Shown here: in pieces, positions 1 to 8,961 of the stretch | Layout: every line of letters begins with the position of its first letter | How positions within the stretch are numbered: the stretch's first letter is position 1 | Program-made: the position numbers and the translations under genes | NCBI RefSeq assembly: GCF_000758585.1 | Contig: NZ_CP009281.1 | Span: 1,798,001-1,862,000 of the forward strand | DNA length: 64,000 nucleotides | DNA from: Paenibacillus sp. FSL R5-0345 | GTDB lineage: Bacteria; Bacillota; Bacilli; Paenibacillales; Paenibacillaceae | Direction: 5' to 3' | Notes under the pieces: model-generated | The model's input: only the letters and a program-made list of their open reading frames with translations | What the model was told of the DNA's origin: nothing | The model's database searches: none

Positions 1-1
1 T

Positions 2-718
2 CGTATTGGTTTAACTGTACTAATTATTCTTGTTATAGCCGGATTGCTGTTATGGAAATATTTAACTCCGTATGCACCAGCCGAACAAGCAGAAACTGCC
101 CTGATTTCCAGTGGTGGAGTTACCGTCGAGCAGAATGACAACTGGATCTCGTTCGAACCTTCCATTACTAAAGGTGCCTCGATCATATTTTACCCTGGAG
201 CTCTGGTGAAACCAGAAGCTTATTCCCCGCTTGCGAAGGGCATTGCTGCTGCGGGACATCCTTTCTACATCGCCAAAATGCCGTTTAATTTAGCAGTAAC
301 AAAGGGCGATGCCGCAGAAGAGATTATTCGTGTACATCCGAAGCAATCTTTTGTTCTAGGTGGACATTCCCTTGGGGGCGTCATGGCGTCACGTTATGCA
401 GTTGAGCATGCGGACCAGCTGGAAGGTGTATTTTTTCTAGCCTCTTATCCGGATGAAAAAGGTAGTCTACGAGAGACCACTTTGTCAGTATTGTCGCTGG
501 TAGGGACTGAGGATCAAGTGATTGACAGAGACAGCTACAGTAAAGGGCGCTCTTATCTGCCGGATAATACGGTCTATAGTTCAATCGTCGGTGGTAATCA
601 CGCTCAGTTTGGAAGCTATGGACCTCAAAAGGGAGACGGGAATGCAACCATTTCTGAAGAAGAGCAGCAAAAAGAAACAGTGAGAGCTATGCTGGATTGG
701 CTAGGGAATCTTAGGTAG
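2..718 (+). CDS. membrane-anchored alpha/beta hydrolase (5' end missing)
   Basis: The reading frame is open to the first base of the window, so the true start lies upstream and this gene is partial. The first 15-18 visible residues are a hydrophobic stretch (VLIILVIAGLLLW), which reads as an N-terminal membrane anchor or uncleaved signal. The rest, about 220 residues, is an alpha/beta-hydrolase fold with the nucleophile elbow GHSLGG (serine within G-x-S-x-G), a later acidic residue in VGTEDQV and a histidine in GGNHAQFG that complete a plausible Ser-Asp-His triad. It resembles the Abhydrolase_5 family of exported esterase-like proteins; the substrate cannot be told from sequence. A TTG near base 44 could be mistaken for a start, but it would remove the anchor. 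Followed closely by the HAD phosphatase gene on the same strand. Confidence 0.85.
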   Translation, partial: RIGLTVLIILVIAGLLLWKYLTPYAPAEQAETALISSGGVTVEQNDNWISFEPSITKGASIIFYPGALVKPEAYSPLAKGIAAAGHPFYIAKMPFNLAVTKGDAAEEIIRVHPKQSFVLGGHSLGGVMASRYAVEHADQLEGVFFLASYPDEKGSLRETTLSVLSLVGTEDQVIDRDSYSKGRSYLPDNTVYSSIVGGNHAQFGSYGPQKGDGNATISEEEQQKETVRAMLDWLGNLR

Positions 719-756
719 TCTCCGGTTCGGTCTTTCCAACAAAGGGAGTGAGGATT

Positions 757-1521
757 ATGCCATTATTACACATTAACGATGACTGCATTCCCTGTTCAGG
801 AATATTGTTCGACAAAGATGGTACGCTATTGGATTTGTTAGCCACATGGGGGAATTGGGCCGAGCTTGTTCTTCGTGGAATAGAAAACCAGCTTACGGTT
901 ATGGGAACTGATTTTATTGTGGATCGAAGTAAAGTGCTTGGTACTCAGCATGATGCTGCAGGTAAGTTGATTGGTTATGATCCTGCAGGGCCGCTCACCA
1001 TGGCTACAGAGGAAGAAAGTTATGGAGTGCTTGCCTGGCAGCTATATGCTGCGGGCGTGCCTTGGAATGAAGCGTTGACCCGTGTAAAGAGCATAGCGAA
1101 GGACGCAATGTATGAATTGCGCAGACGCCGCACGGCACAGCCGCTAGAAGGTCTTCATTCTTTTCTGGAACACTGCGCGGCTGCATCGCTGAAGCTAGGT
1201 GTGGTTACCTCAGATGGTGCAAAGACCACTCAGGAGCATCTGGATTGGCTTGGTATTGCGCATTATTTCGATTCGGTAGTTACAAGAGACAGAGTATTAA
1301 ACGGAAAACCCGCACCTGAAATGGCTGAATTAGCCTGCCGGGAGCTGGGGCTGTCTCCTGAAGTGACGATTATTATTGGTGACAGTAATGCAGATATGCA
1401 ATTGGGTAAGGGTGCAGGCTTGCGGTTCGCTGTTGGAATCGCCAACATGGGTGATGGAAATCACTTGATCGACGCAGATGTGATTATTTCTAGCTATAAT
1501 GAGCTAAGGATCACCTACTGA
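757..1521 (+). CDS. HAD-superfamily phosphatase (phosphoglycolate phosphatase-like)
   Basis: A 254-residue haloacid dehalogenase-type hydrolase. Motif I FDKDGTLLD carries the nucleophile and acid/base aspartates near the N-terminus; motif II is the serine/threonine in VVTSDG; motif III is the lysine in NGKPAPE; motif IV is IIGDSNADMQLG, with the magnesium-binding acids. A helical cap of about 100 residues lies between motifs I and II, as in the phosphoglycolate phosphatase/beta-phosphoglucomutase subgroup. The substrate is unknown. A GTG at 748 is in frame, but the ATG at 757 is better placed behind AAAGGGAGTGA. It sits 35 bases before the sirtuin gene on the same strand and may share a transcript with it. 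Confidence 0.85.
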   Translation: MPLLHINDDCIPCSGILFDKDGTLLDLLATWGNWAELVLRGIENQLTVMGTDFIVDRSKVLGTQHDAAGKLIGYDPAGPLTMATEEESYGVLAWQLYAAGVPWNEALTRVKSIAKDAMYELRRRRTAQPLEGLHSFLEHCAAASLKLGVVTSDGAKTTQEHLDWLGIAHYFDSVVTRDRVLNGKPAPEMAELACRELGLSPEVTIIIGDSNADMQLGKGAGLRFAVGIANMGDGNHLIDADVIISSYNELRITY

Positions 1522-1555
1522 TCAGCATACTAATGGAAAGGATGTGCTACAACAT

Positions 1556-2296
1556 ATGGATCAATTGCAGACACTTGCTTCTTGGATTAAAGACTGTGAC
1601 AATATCGTTTTTTTCGGAGGGGCAGGTACATCAACAGAGAGTGGAATCCCGGATTTCCGCTCGGCAGCGGGATTATACCAGACTCAGCACAATTCACCTT
1701 ATCCGCCTGAAGTGATGCTGAGCCGAACTTTTTTTATGTCCTCACCGGACATTTTTTTTGATTTTTACCGTAGTAAAATGATTCATCCCGACGCTCGTCC
1801 GAATGGTGCTCATCAGCTGCTTGCAGAATTGGAACGTCAGGGCAAGCTTAAGGCTGTTATTACGCAAAATATTGATGGTTTGCACCAGCTGGCAGGCAGC
1901 CAAAAGGTACTTGAGCTGCATGGTTCCATTCATCGTAACCATTGCATGGACTGCTCACGTTATTACGGGTTGGAGCAGCTCCTAAGTTCCAATGAGATCG
2001 TCCCTCGCTGTCCTGAATGTGGTGGCATTATTAAGCCGGATGTTGTGTTATATGAAGAAGAATTAGATCACTCGGTGCTGGTGAATTCCGTTGAAGCGAT
2101 AGCAGCTGCAGATATGCTTATGATTGGTGGCACCTCTCTTACGGTCCAGCCTGCGGCTAGTCTGGTTACTTATTTCAGGGGGAAACGTACGGTGCTGCTG
2201 AATGGCGACCCGACCCCCTATGATGATCGAGCTGATCTTCTGATTACAGATCGGATTGGGAAGGTACTCGGCAGTGTAAAGGATCTAATTGGTTAG
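1556..2296 (+). CDS. cobB: NAD-dependent protein deacylase (sirtuin)
   Basis: A 246-residue class III deacetylase of usual bacterial sirtuin length. Seen motifs: the NAD-binding [27 protein letters not shown] with the catalytic-pocket asparagine and aspartate, the catalytic histidine in LHGS, a structural zinc site of four cysteines (CMDC and, after a spacer, CPEC), and [10 protein letters not shown] near the C-terminus. Sirtuins remove acyl groups from lysine using NAD, producing nicotinamide and O-acyl-ADP-ribose; in Bacillus the counterpart is SrtN. A GTG at 1544 is in frame, but it almost touches the AAAGGA site; the ATG at 1556 leaves about 13 bases, so the start is not fully settled. 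A strong bidirectional terminator follows. Confidence 0.92.
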   Translation: MDQLQTLASWIKDCDNIVFFGGAGTSTESGIPDFRSAAGLYQTQHNSPYPPEVMLSRTFFMSSPDIFFDFYRSKMIHPDARPNGAHQLLAELERQGKLKAVITQNIDGLHQLAGSQKVLELHGSIHRNHCMDCSRYYGLEQLLSSNEIVPRCPECGGIIKPDVVLYEEELDHSVLVNSVEAIAAADMLMIGGTSLTVQPAASLVTYFRGKRTVLLNGDPTPYDDRADLLITDRIGKVLGSVKDLIG

Positions 2297-2316
2297 AGAA
2301 GGAATAGTAATAGAGA

Positions 2317-2353
2317 AACAGCCCGGTTCCTTAAGCTAAGGAACCGGGCTGTT
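2317..2353. terminator. bidirectional intrinsic terminator
   Basis: A perfect 17-bp stem (2317-2333 with 2337-2353), GC-rich in the middle, with a 3-base loop. It has AAC at one side and GTTGTTG at the other. It lies between the convergent sirtuin gene and the AraC-type regulator gene and probably serves both. Confidence 0.85.
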
Positions 2354-2388
2354 GTTGTAGAAGTGAATTTTTAAAAGTGAAAAGCCTC

Positions 2389-3255
2389 TTAAAGATCTGG
2401 CTTCTTTACATGTCTGGTCGTTGTGAGGCGGTAGGCAGTGGGTGACTGGGCGCAAAAGCGTTTAAATTGACGCGAGAAGTATAGGGCGTCAGTGAGTCCA
2501 ACGGAAGCGGCAACCTGTTCGACAGACAGTTCTGGTCGCTCACGGAGCAGTTGTCTAGACTTCTCAATACGCAGCTTCAGCAAGTATGTTACCGGAGACA
2601 AACCGGTTTCTTGCTTGAACACACGGGAGAGATAGGCCCGGTTATAGCCAAGGGTATCACACATTTGTTCAATAGATACTGGATGAGCGTATTGGGAGGC
2701 CATGTAGTGGATCATTTGCTTCACAGTACGCTTAACCTGCGATTCAGCTCCGGGAAGACGGGAGAAAGAAGAGAGCAAATCTGCAGCTTCACCTACAATG
2801 AGATAAAGATATCCCAGAGAAGTTAGGTGGGCACTTTCTTTGTTTGCTTTGAAGGCTTGCATGATACTGGAAAGGGCACCTGGGATGACGCTGTCACCCG
2901 TTGTAGTCAACACAGGTTTTTGAGGTGTAAAGCCAGTCTGCAGCACAAGGTCGTCAGCCTCGCTCCCAGTAAAGGCTGCCCAGCGATAGCACCAGGGCTG
3001 TTCTTTATCCGAAACATAACTGACCAGCTGCCCTGGATGAATAAGGAAGCAGTCACCTTGTCCTAGTGTATATTGATGATGTTCAGTACGGAAAATACCT
3101 GAGCCTGACTCTATAAAGTGAAGTAAATAATAATCGTAAATCTTAGGGCCAGCTTGATGCATAGGAATCGTCTGACTTTGACCGGCAAACAATACATGGA
3201 GATTTTGTTTATCGTAATACACGGGATTGGATCCTACGGAATAAGTATGCTCCAT
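2389..3255 (-). CDS. AraC-family transcriptional regulator with cupin sensor domain
   Basis: About 288 residues. The N-terminal half has the AraC-type cupin signature (LLHFIESGSGIF, then LGQGDCFLIHPGQ), expected to bind a small sugar-like effector. The C-terminal 100 residues hold two helix-turn-helix units (SIEQMCDTLGYNRAYLSRVF and LSVEQVAASVGLTDALYFSR), ending in the family motif FKRFCAQSPTAYR. An ATG at 3285 is in frame, but the one at 3255 is correctly spaced behind AGAAAGG. The gene is divergent from galK-galE-galT across about 220 bp, so control of galactose genes is a reasonable inference; AraC-type activators of galacto-oligosaccharide genes are known in Paenibacillus relatives, but the effector here is unproven. 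Confidence 0.88.
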   Translation of the reverse strand: MEHTYSVGSNPVYYDKQNLHVLFAGQSQTIPMHQAGPKIYDYYLLHFIESGSGIFRTEHHQYTLGQGDCFLIHPGQLVSYVSDKEQPWCYRWAAFTGSEADDLVLQTGFTPQKPVLTTTGDSVIPGALSSIMQAFKANKESAHLTSLGYLYLIVGEAADLLSSFSRLPGAESQVKRTVKQMIHYMASQYAHPVSIEQMCDTLGYNRAYLSRVFKQETGLSPVTYLLKLRIEKSRQLLRERPELSVEQVAASVGLTDALYFSRQFKRFCAQSPTAYRLTTTRHVKKPDL

Positions 3256-3373
3256 ATGGGACAGCCTTTCTTGTGTTATTGTCATTTTATGGCTTATAGT
3301 TTAGGGTGTATCATTTCTCTGTGTAATTATTATATTATGGGAAGTCACATTTATCCATACATTACACACATGA

Positions 3374-3433
3374 TTGCATTATCAGAGGATCACTGATTAC
3401 ATTATAATGAATACATAAAGAACGCTTTACTAA
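3374..3433 (+). promoter_or_regulatory. candidate galK promoter with weak cre-like site
   Basis: A consensus -10 TATAAT lies at 3403-3408. The only TTGCAT-like -35 (3374-3379) is 23 bp away, too far for an unaided sigma-A promoter, which fits activator-dependent transcription by the divergent AraC-type protein. Just downstream, 3420-3433 read on the minus strand resembles a CcpA cre box (GTAAAGCGTTCTTT), with about four mismatches to consensus, in a position where CcpA would block elongation. Both assignments are by eye. Confidence 0.4.
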
Positions 3434-3473
3434 TTCCCACTGGCTGAAGCAGCGAAAGGATGGAGTGGCATTA

Positions 3474-4649
3474 ATGAGCACACAGGAACTTAATAAGAAA
3501 TTCATCGAAAAATACGGGGTAAGCGAGCAAGAGGCTCAAGTATTTTATGCACCAGGACGTGTCAATCTCATTGGAGAGCACTTGGATTACAACGGTGGAT
3601 ACGTGCTACCCGCAGCTTTGGAATTCGGTACAACTTTGATTGTTCGCCCACGCAGTGACAGCAAAGTGAATTTTGCATCTACTAATTTTCCTTATGAAGC
3701 ATCTATTGATTATAGTGAAATTGGCAAGGCCAAAACGGGAGAATGGATCGACTATCCGGTTGGAGTAATGGTTGAATTGGAGAAGAAAAACACTCCAGTA
3801 TCTAAAGGTTACGATCTGCTGTTCCATGGTGATATTCCGAATGGCGCAGGCTTGTCCTCATCGGCTTCTCTTGAAGTCGTGACTGCTTATGCTTTCCTGA
3901 CGCTTGAAGGCGGCGACACGGATACCGTTGAGATTGCACTCTTGTCTCAGCGTGCTGAGAACCAGTACGTAGGTGTAAACTCCGGAATTATGGATCAGTT
4001 CGCAGTTGCTAATGGCAAACGAGATCATGCAATCCTGTTAATGTGCGATACGCTTGAATATAATCTGGTACCTTTCATCACAGGTGCTTACAAACTGGTT
4101 ATCGGCAACACGAACAAACGCAGAGGACTTGTAGATTCCAAGTATAATGAGCGTCGTCAGCAGTGTGATGAGGCCTTGTCTATTTTGCAAAAAGAAGTGC
4201 CTTCACTAGCTTATCTGGCACAGCTCAACCGTGAACAATTCGAAGCACATCAAGATAAAATCACGGATGAAGTTGTTAGACGCCGCGCTCGCCATGTTGT
4301 GGAAGAGAATCAACGTGTACTAGATTCTGTTGAAGTATTAAAGAACAATGACCTGAAGCAGTTTGGTCAGTTCATGAATGACTCACATGCTTCCTTGCGC
4401 GACTTGTATGAAGTTAGCTGTGAAGAGCTAGATATTATGGTTGAAGAAGCACAGCGTATTCCGGGTACACTCGGTTCCCGTATGACTGGCGCAGGTTTCG
4501 GTGGTTGTACTGTATCCTTGGTACATGAAGATGATGTAGAACGTTTTATTCGTGAAGTAGGCGAGGCGTATACCACAAGATCTGGTTTGGTTGGTGAGTT
4601 CTACGTTTGCGGCATCGGTAATGGTGTCCAAGAATTGAAGGGAGTGTAA
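3474..4649 (+). CDS. galK: galactokinase
   Basis: 391 residues of the GHMP kinase family, catalysing ATP-dependent phosphorylation of galactose at C1, the first Leloir step in the cytoplasm. Seen motifs: the galactokinase signature GRVNLIGEHLDYNGG near residue 30, the phosphate-binding loop GAGLSSSASLEV, the catalytic aspartate region NSGIMDQFAVANG, and the C-terminal glycine motif GAGFGGCTVSLV. A GTG at 3465 is in frame, but ATG 3474 sits better behind AAAGGATGGAG. It is the first gene of a galK-galE-galT operon: galE begins only 4 bases after its stop codon. Confidence 0.97.
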   Translation: MSTQELNKKFIEKYGVSEQEAQVFYAPGRVNLIGEHLDYNGGYVLPAALEFGTTLIVRPRSDSKVNFASTNFPYEASIDYSEIGKAKTGEWIDYPVGVMVELEKKNTPVSKGYDLLFHGDIPNGAGLSSSASLEVVTAYAFLTLEGGDTDTVEIALLSQRAENQYVGVNSGIMDQFAVANGKRDHAILLMCDTLEYNLVPFITGAYKLVIGNTNKRRGLVDSKYNERRQQCDEALSILQKEVPSLAYLAQLNREQFEAHQDKITDEVVRRRARHVVEENQRVLDSVEVLKNNDLKQFGQFMNDSHASLRDLYEVSCEELDIMVEEAQRIPGTLGSRMTGAGFGGCTVSLVHEDDVERFIREVGEAYTTRSGLVGEFYVCGIGNGVQELKGV

Positions 4650-4653
4650 TCAA

Positions 4654-5640
4654 ATGGCGATTTTAGTAACAGGTGGAGCAGGTTATATCGGATCTCATAC
4701 TGTAGCGGAGCTGTTGGATCGCGGCGAAGAAGTGGTAGTCATCGACAACTTGCTGACAGGGCATCGTGAGGCGCTATTGGGTGGCAAGCTGTACGAAGGC
4801 GATCTGCGTGATAAGGAGCTGCTGAGTAAGCTGTTTGCTGAGAACGAGATTGAGGCAGTCATTCATTTCGCGGCGAGCTCTTTGGTTGGTGAGAGCATGA
4901 AGGACCCCGTTAAGTATTATGACAACAACGTATACGGCACACAATGTCTTTTGGAAGCTATGCAAAAAGCTGGCGTGAACAAAATCGTATTCTCGTCCAC
5001 AGCGGCAACCTATGGCGAACCGGAAAAAGTGCCGATTGAAGAAACTGACCGTACCGAGCCAGCTAACGTATACGGCGAAACGAAGCTGACCATGGAACGC
5101 ATGATGGCTTGGTTTGATAAAGTACTGGGTATCAAATATGTAGCGCTTCGTTACTTTAATGCTGCAGGTGCACATGCTAGTGGCAAAATCGGTGAAGACC
5201 ACCGTCCGGAAAGTCATTTGGTTCCGCTGGTATTGCAAACCGCTTTGAAGCAACGGGAGAGCATCGCCGTGTTCGGAGACGACTACCCTACAGAAGACGG
5301 TACTTGCGTGCGCGATTACATTCATGTGAGTGATCTGGCTGATGCCCATGTTCGTGCAGTAACCTATCTTCGCAGCGGAAGCAACAGTAATATTTTCAAC
5401 TTGGGGAATGGACTTGGCTTCTCGGTGAAACAGGTTATTGAAACAGCGAAGAAGGTTACAGGACTGGAAATCCCTGTAGTTATTCAAGAACGACGTGCTG
5501 GAGATCCGGCAGTGCTGGTAGCCTCCTCCGACAAAGCGCGCTCTATCCTTGGATGGAACCCTCAGCATGCTGACTTGGAAAATATCATTCAAAGCGCCTG
5601 GAACTGGCATTCTGCCAATCCGCAAGGATACGGAGAATAA
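4654..5640 (+). CDS. galE: UDP-glucose 4-epimerase
   Basis: 328 residues, normal length. An extended short-chain dehydrogenase that interconverts UDP-galactose and UDP-glucose with tightly bound NAD. The N-terminal Rossmann motif VTGGAGYIGSH, the ILE/DNL region following beta-2 (VVVIDNLLTGH), the serine/threonine stretch SSTAATYGEP and the catalytic YxxxK (YGETK) are all present. NPQHADLENII near the end matches the usual GalE C-terminus. It follows galK after a 4-base gap and precedes galT by 49 bases, a gap holding a small AGCTC/GAGCT hairpin (about 5648-5662) and a good AAGGAG site for galT. Confidence 0.97.
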   Translation: MAILVTGGAGYIGSHTVAELLDRGEEVVVIDNLLTGHREALLGGKLYEGDLRDKELLSKLFAENEIEAVIHFAASSLVGESMKDPVKYYDNNVYGTQCLLEAMQKAGVNKIVFSSTAATYGEPEKVPIEETDRTEPANVYGETKLTMERMMAWFDKVLGIKYVALRYFNAAGAHASGKIGEDHRPESHLVPLVLQTALKQRESIAVFGDDYPTEDGTCVRDYIHVSDLADAHVRAVTYLRSGSNSNIFNLGNGLGFSVKQVIETAKKVTGLEIPVVIQERRAGDPAVLVASSDKARSILGWNPQHADLENIIQSAWNWHSANPQGYGE

Positions 5641-5689
5641 GGGATTTAGCTCGAATTGAGCTTACGATCCTACTTAAGGAGAATTAAAA

Positions 5690-7270
5690 ATGCACAACGA
5701 GAATAAGGTTACGCCTGCTGGCCAGAAAGCATTATATGCGATTGAGCAACTTGTTCTGTTCGCACTCCGCGAGCAGCTCATTGCACCATCCGATGAAGAT
5801 TTTAGCCGTAATGTGCTGCTAGATCAGTTCGGATTTAGTGAGCCGTTCGTTGGCGAGGTCGATCAAAGTCCACTTACAGGTCCACAGGTTCCACTGGATG
5901 CACTGATTGATTATGGTTTTGAAATCGGGTTGATTCCAGAGAATAGCGACACTTACCGTGACTTGCTGGATGCTAAGATTATGGGGCTCCTAATGGCCCG
6001 TCCATCAGACGTAAATGCGGAGTTCAATCGTTTAGCTGCTGAAAAAGGCATCTCCGCGGCTACAGATCGCTTTTATAAATTAAGCATAGATTCCAACTAT
6101 ATCCGGATGGACCGGATTTCCAAGAACGTCTACTGGCTGCAAGATTCGCCTTATGGTGACATCGAGATGACAATCAATTTGTCCAAGCCTGAGAAAAGTC
6201 CGAAGGAAATTGCTATGGCCCGACTGCTCCCGCCGCCGGTCTATCCAAAATGTCTGCTGTGCCGTGAGAATGTTGGGTATGCTGGACGGGTTAACCATCC
6301 GCCGCGCCAGAACCTGCGTGTCATTCCGCTTCAGCTGAATAATGAGAAATGGCTCTTTCAATACTCGCCTTATGTTTACTACAACGAGCACTGTATTGTA
6401 TTCCATCATGATCATGTACCAATGAAACTTACCAAGGATACCTTGAAGCGTCTGCTCAGCTTCGTGGAATCTTTCCCGCACTATTTTATTGGCTCGAATG
6501 CAGACTTGCCGATTGTTGGTGGATCGATTCTGACGCATGACCACTTTCAGGGTGGACGTCACACCTTCCCTATTCAGAAAGCACCTAAGGAAGATACGTT
6601 CACGCATGCTTCTTATCCGGGTGTCAGCATTAATATAGTAAAATGGCCTATGTCCGTATTACGTTTGAATGGTGGCGATCCAGCGGTATTGCTGGAGTGT
6701 GGCAATGCACTTTATGAAGCTTGGAAGACGTATAGTGATCCTGAAGCAGAAGTGTTGGCGTTCACCGAAGTTGATGGTGAAGTGCAGCCTCATAATACCG
6801 TTACTCCTATCGTTCGTCGGGCAGAAGATGGCGGCTTCGAGATGGATCTCGTGCTGCGTAACAACCGGACTAACGAGCAATATCCTGAGGGGATTTTCCA
6901 TCCCCATCGGGAGATGCACCACATCAAGAAAGAAAATATCGGCTTGATTGAGGTTATGGGACTCGCAATTCTGCCAGGTCGTCTGAAGGAAGAGCTCGAT
7001 TCTATTGCGAGCATTCTTGCAGGAGATCAAGCACGATTAGAAGCGGTGAAGAACGATCCTAGTCATCCACTTGCGCAGCATGCTACTTGGGTTCAGGAGC
7101 TAGTAGAGCGTTTCGGAACGGCATTACAGCATGAAGAAGCCGTCAAGATTGTGCAGAACGAAGTCGGCATCAAGTTTACACATATTCTTGAACACGCGGG
7201 TGTCTATAAACGGACTCCGGAAGGGCAAGCTGCTTTCCGTCGTTTCGTGAAGAGCTTCGGCGCGATATAA
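5690..7270 (+). CDS. galT: galactose-1-phosphate uridylyltransferase (Firmicute GalT2 type)
   Basis: 526 residues, much longer than the ~350-residue E. coli GalT and typical of the second family found in Bacillus and relatives (PF01087/PF02744 GalP_UDP_tr2). It moves UMP from UDP-glucose to galactose-1-phosphate. Visible landmarks are the cysteine pair in PKCLLCRENVGYAGR, which begins the nucleotide-binding part, the histidine-rich YYNEHCIVFHHDHVPM and the active-site-like GGSILTHDHFQGGRH. The C-terminal third (HREMHHIKKENIGLIEVMGLAILPGRL) also matches the family. It closes the gal operon and is followed by a strong terminator. Confidence 0.96.
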   Translation: MHNENKVTPAGQKALYAIEQLVLFALREQLIAPSDEDFSRNVLLDQFGFSEPFVGEVDQSPLTGPQVPLDALIDYGFEIGLIPENSDTYRDLLDAKIMGLLMARPSDVNAEFNRLAAEKGISAATDRFYKLSIDSNYIRMDRISKNVYWLQDSPYGDIEMTINLSKPEKSPKEIAMARLLPPPVYPKCLLCRENVGYAGRVNHPPRQNLRVIPLQLNNEKWLFQYSPYVYYNEHCIVFHHDHVPMKLTKDTLKRLLSFVESFPHYFIGSNADLPIVGGSILTHDHFQGGRHTFPIQKAPKEDTFTHASYPGVSINIVKWPMSVLRLNGGDPAVLLECGNALYEAWKTYSDPEAEVLAFTEVDGEVQPHNTVTPIVRRAEDGGFEMDLVLRNNRTNEQYPEGIFHPHREMHHIKKENIGLIEVMGLAILPGRLKEELDSIASILAGDQARLEAVKNDPSHPLAQHATWVQELVERFGTALQHEEAVKIVQNEVGIKFTHILEHAGVYKRTPEGQAAFRRFVKSFGAI

Positions 7271-7281
7271 AGTTTGGAAAG

Positions 7282-7324
7282 GGGATGTCCTTAAGCCTGT
7301 AGGCTTAAGGACATCCCTTTTTTG
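7282..7324 (+). terminator. intrinsic terminator of galKET
   Basis: A 16-bp perfect stem (7282-7297 with 7302-7317), with a 4-base loop and a run of six or more T residues immediately after. It starts 11 bases after the galT stop codon. Confidence 0.93.
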
Positions 7325-7345
7325 ATGGTATTGAAGCTGCTCCAT

Positions 7346-7374
7346 TTGAATGCGGCTATTCAGAGGTTTATAAT
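7346..7374 (+). promoter_or_regulatory. sigma-A promoter of the alcohol dehydrogenase gene
   Basis: TTGAAT (7346-7351), 17-bp spacer, TATAAT (7369-7374). It is the only near-consensus promoter between the galT terminator and the dehydrogenase start at 7421, giving a leader of about 40 nt. Confidence 0.65.
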
Positions 7375-7420
7375 ACGAGTGAGCAAAACATTCTGAAATA
7401 ACTAATGGAGGTTTACACAT

Positions 7421-8584
7421 ATGCGTAATTTTGATTTTTATAATCCTACCAAGCTGATTTTTGGACAGGGTACACTGGAAGCGTTGAAGACTGAGGTTCC
7501 TAAGTACGGCAAGAATGTATTGTTGATGTACGGTGGCGGTAGTATCAAACGTAGCGGTCTGTACGATAAGGTAATAGCTGAGCTGAGTGCAATTGATGCT
7601 GTTGTAACTGAACTCTCAGGCGTAGAGCCGAATCCACGCCTTTCCACCGTACATAAAGGTGTAGAGCTGTGTCACGAGCATAAGATCGACCTCATCCTCG
7701 CTGTAGGCGGCGGTAGCGTGTTGGACTGCGCTAAAGCAGTTGCTGTTGGGGCGAAATATGATGGTGACATGTGGGACTTTGTTGAACGTAAGGCAGCTGC
7801 TCAAGACGCTCTCCCACTCGGTACAGTGCTGACGATGGCAGCTACAGGATCAGAAATGAATAGCGGCTCTGTAATCACCAACGAAGTGACCAAGGAAAAA
7901 ATGGGCTGGGGCAGTATTCATGCATTTCCAGCATTTTCGATTCTTGACCCAGAGAACACCTTCACTCTGCCACGTGATCAGACGGTCTACGGCATGGTAG
8001 ATATCATGTCTCATGTTCTGGAGCACTATTTCCATACTGATGGCAACACACCGGTACAAGACGGCTTCTGTGAGACTTTGCTACGTACGGTGATCGAAAC
8101 CGCACCGAAGCTAATTGAAGATTTGAATAATTACGAACTGCGTGAGACGATCATGTACTGCGGTACTATGGCGCTTAATGGTATGGTTAGCATGGGGTTT
8201 GCTGGAGATTGGGCGACTCACAACATCGAGCACGCAGTTTCAGCCGTATATGACATTCCACATGGTGGAGGATTGGCCATTCTGTTCCCACAATGGATGA
8301 AGTATAACCTGGATACGAATCCTGCTCGTTTCCGCAAGCTTGCTGTAAATGTGTTTGGTGTTGATCCAGCTGGCAAGACGGATAAGGAAATTGGGCTGGA
8401 GGGTATTGAAGCTCTGCGTAGCTTCTGGGATTCCATTGGTGCGCCGAAGACACTCGCTGATTACGATATTGATGACAGCGAGATCGGCAGTATGGCTGAC
8501 AAAGCTGTTCGTTTCGGACCGTTTGGTAACTTCCGTAAGCTTGATCGTGAAGATGTAGTAGAAATTTATAAAATGGCTCTGTAA
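7421..8584 (+). CDS. iron-containing alcohol dehydrogenase (butanol dehydrogenase type)
   Basis: 387 residues of the group III, iron-dependent alcohol dehydrogenases. The N-terminus [16 protein letters not shown] and the nucleotide loop [13 protein letters not shown] match NAD(P)H-dependent butanol dehydrogenases such as Bacillus YugJ/YugK. Metal ligands are expected from D/H residues in [12 protein letters not shown] and [19 protein letters not shown], both present. The likely role is reduction of aldehydes to alcohols during fermentation or detoxification; the substrate is not resolved. Good GGAGG site with ATG at 7421. Apparently a single-gene unit, with its own promoter and a weak terminator downstream. 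Confidence 0.93.
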   Translation: MRNFDFYNPTKLIFGQGTLEALKTEVPKYGKNVLLMYGGGSIKRSGLYDKVIAELSAIDAVVTELSGVEPNPRLSTVHKGVELCHEHKIDLILAVGGGSVLDCAKAVAVGAKYDGDMWDFVERKAAAQDALPLGTVLTMAATGSEMNSGSVITNEVTKEKMGWGSIHAFPAFSILDPENTFTLPRDQTVYGMVDIMSHVLEHYFHTDGNTPVQDGFCETLLRTVIETAPKLIEDLNNYELRETIMYCGTMALNGMVSMGFAGDWATHNIEHAVSAVYDIPHGGGLAILFPQWMKYNLDTNPARFRKLAVNVFGVDPAGKTDKEIGLEGIEALRSFWDSIGAPKTLADYDIDDSEIGSMADKAVRFGPFGNFRKLDREDVVEIYKMAL

Positions 8585-8646
8585 GTAATTTCTTCAACGA
8601 AAGAGATTATCTGTCTTTATTCTAGAAGACGTAATTGAAAATCAAG

Positions 8647-8682
8647 GAAGCGATTCTCCTGTAATGGATGAATCGCTTCTTT
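8647..8682 (+). terminator. probable terminator after the dehydrogenase gene
   Basis: A 10-bp perfect stem (8647-8656 with 8670-8679) with a 13-base loop, followed by only three to four T residues. Moderate strength. The remaining sequence up to 8961 holds no recognised gene apart from the sigma-W-like promoter. Confidence 0.6.
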
Positions 8683-8890
8683 GCGTTTAGGGGTCTAATG
8701 TGACTAGCTTCTCATACTATACTTTATCTGGACCTCGTCCGTTAAATATCATGTGAGTTTCCAGCAAAAAGGACTGCTTCCGCAGCCATTTAATCGTCTT
8801 TTGGAACGTCTTCCTATGTAATAAAAAAGTGCATATGTGAGCAAGCTTATCCTCAGAATGGAACTTTTTTGGGATAATATCCAAAGTTTG

Positions 8891-8917
8891 TGAAACCAAG
8901 GACCTACTTTGTACGTT
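8891..8917 (+). promoter_or_regulatory. sigma-W-like (ECF) promoter of the YuaF-flotillin operon
   Basis: TGAAAC at 8891-8896, then 17 bases to a CGTT -10 core at 8914-8917. The sigma-W class in Bacillus has a TGAAAC -35 and a CGTA-type -10 at about this spacing. In B. subtilis the yuaF-floT-yuaI operon is known to be in the sigma-W cell-envelope stress regulon, and the genes that follow here are the counterparts of yuaF and floT. The match is by eye; the -10 has T in place of the usual A at its fourth position. Confidence 0.55.
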
Positions 8918-8961
8918 TAATGTAATATGACAGTCCTGATTGAAGACAGGAGGAAGTAAGT

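Noticed and set aside
3374..3408. TTGCAT/TATAAT as a standard sigma-A promoter for galK.
   Set aside because: The 23-bp spacer is too long for independent sigma-A use; kept only as a possible activator-dependent promoter.
4774..5625. A 283-codon open frame on the minus strand.
   Set aside because: It lies entirely antisense to galE, has no ribosome site and its translation matches no domain; it is a codon-bias shadow.
8717..8899. A 60-codon minus-strand frame in the gap before yuaF.
   Set aside because: It overlaps the sigma-W-like promoter, has no ribosome site and no recognised domain.
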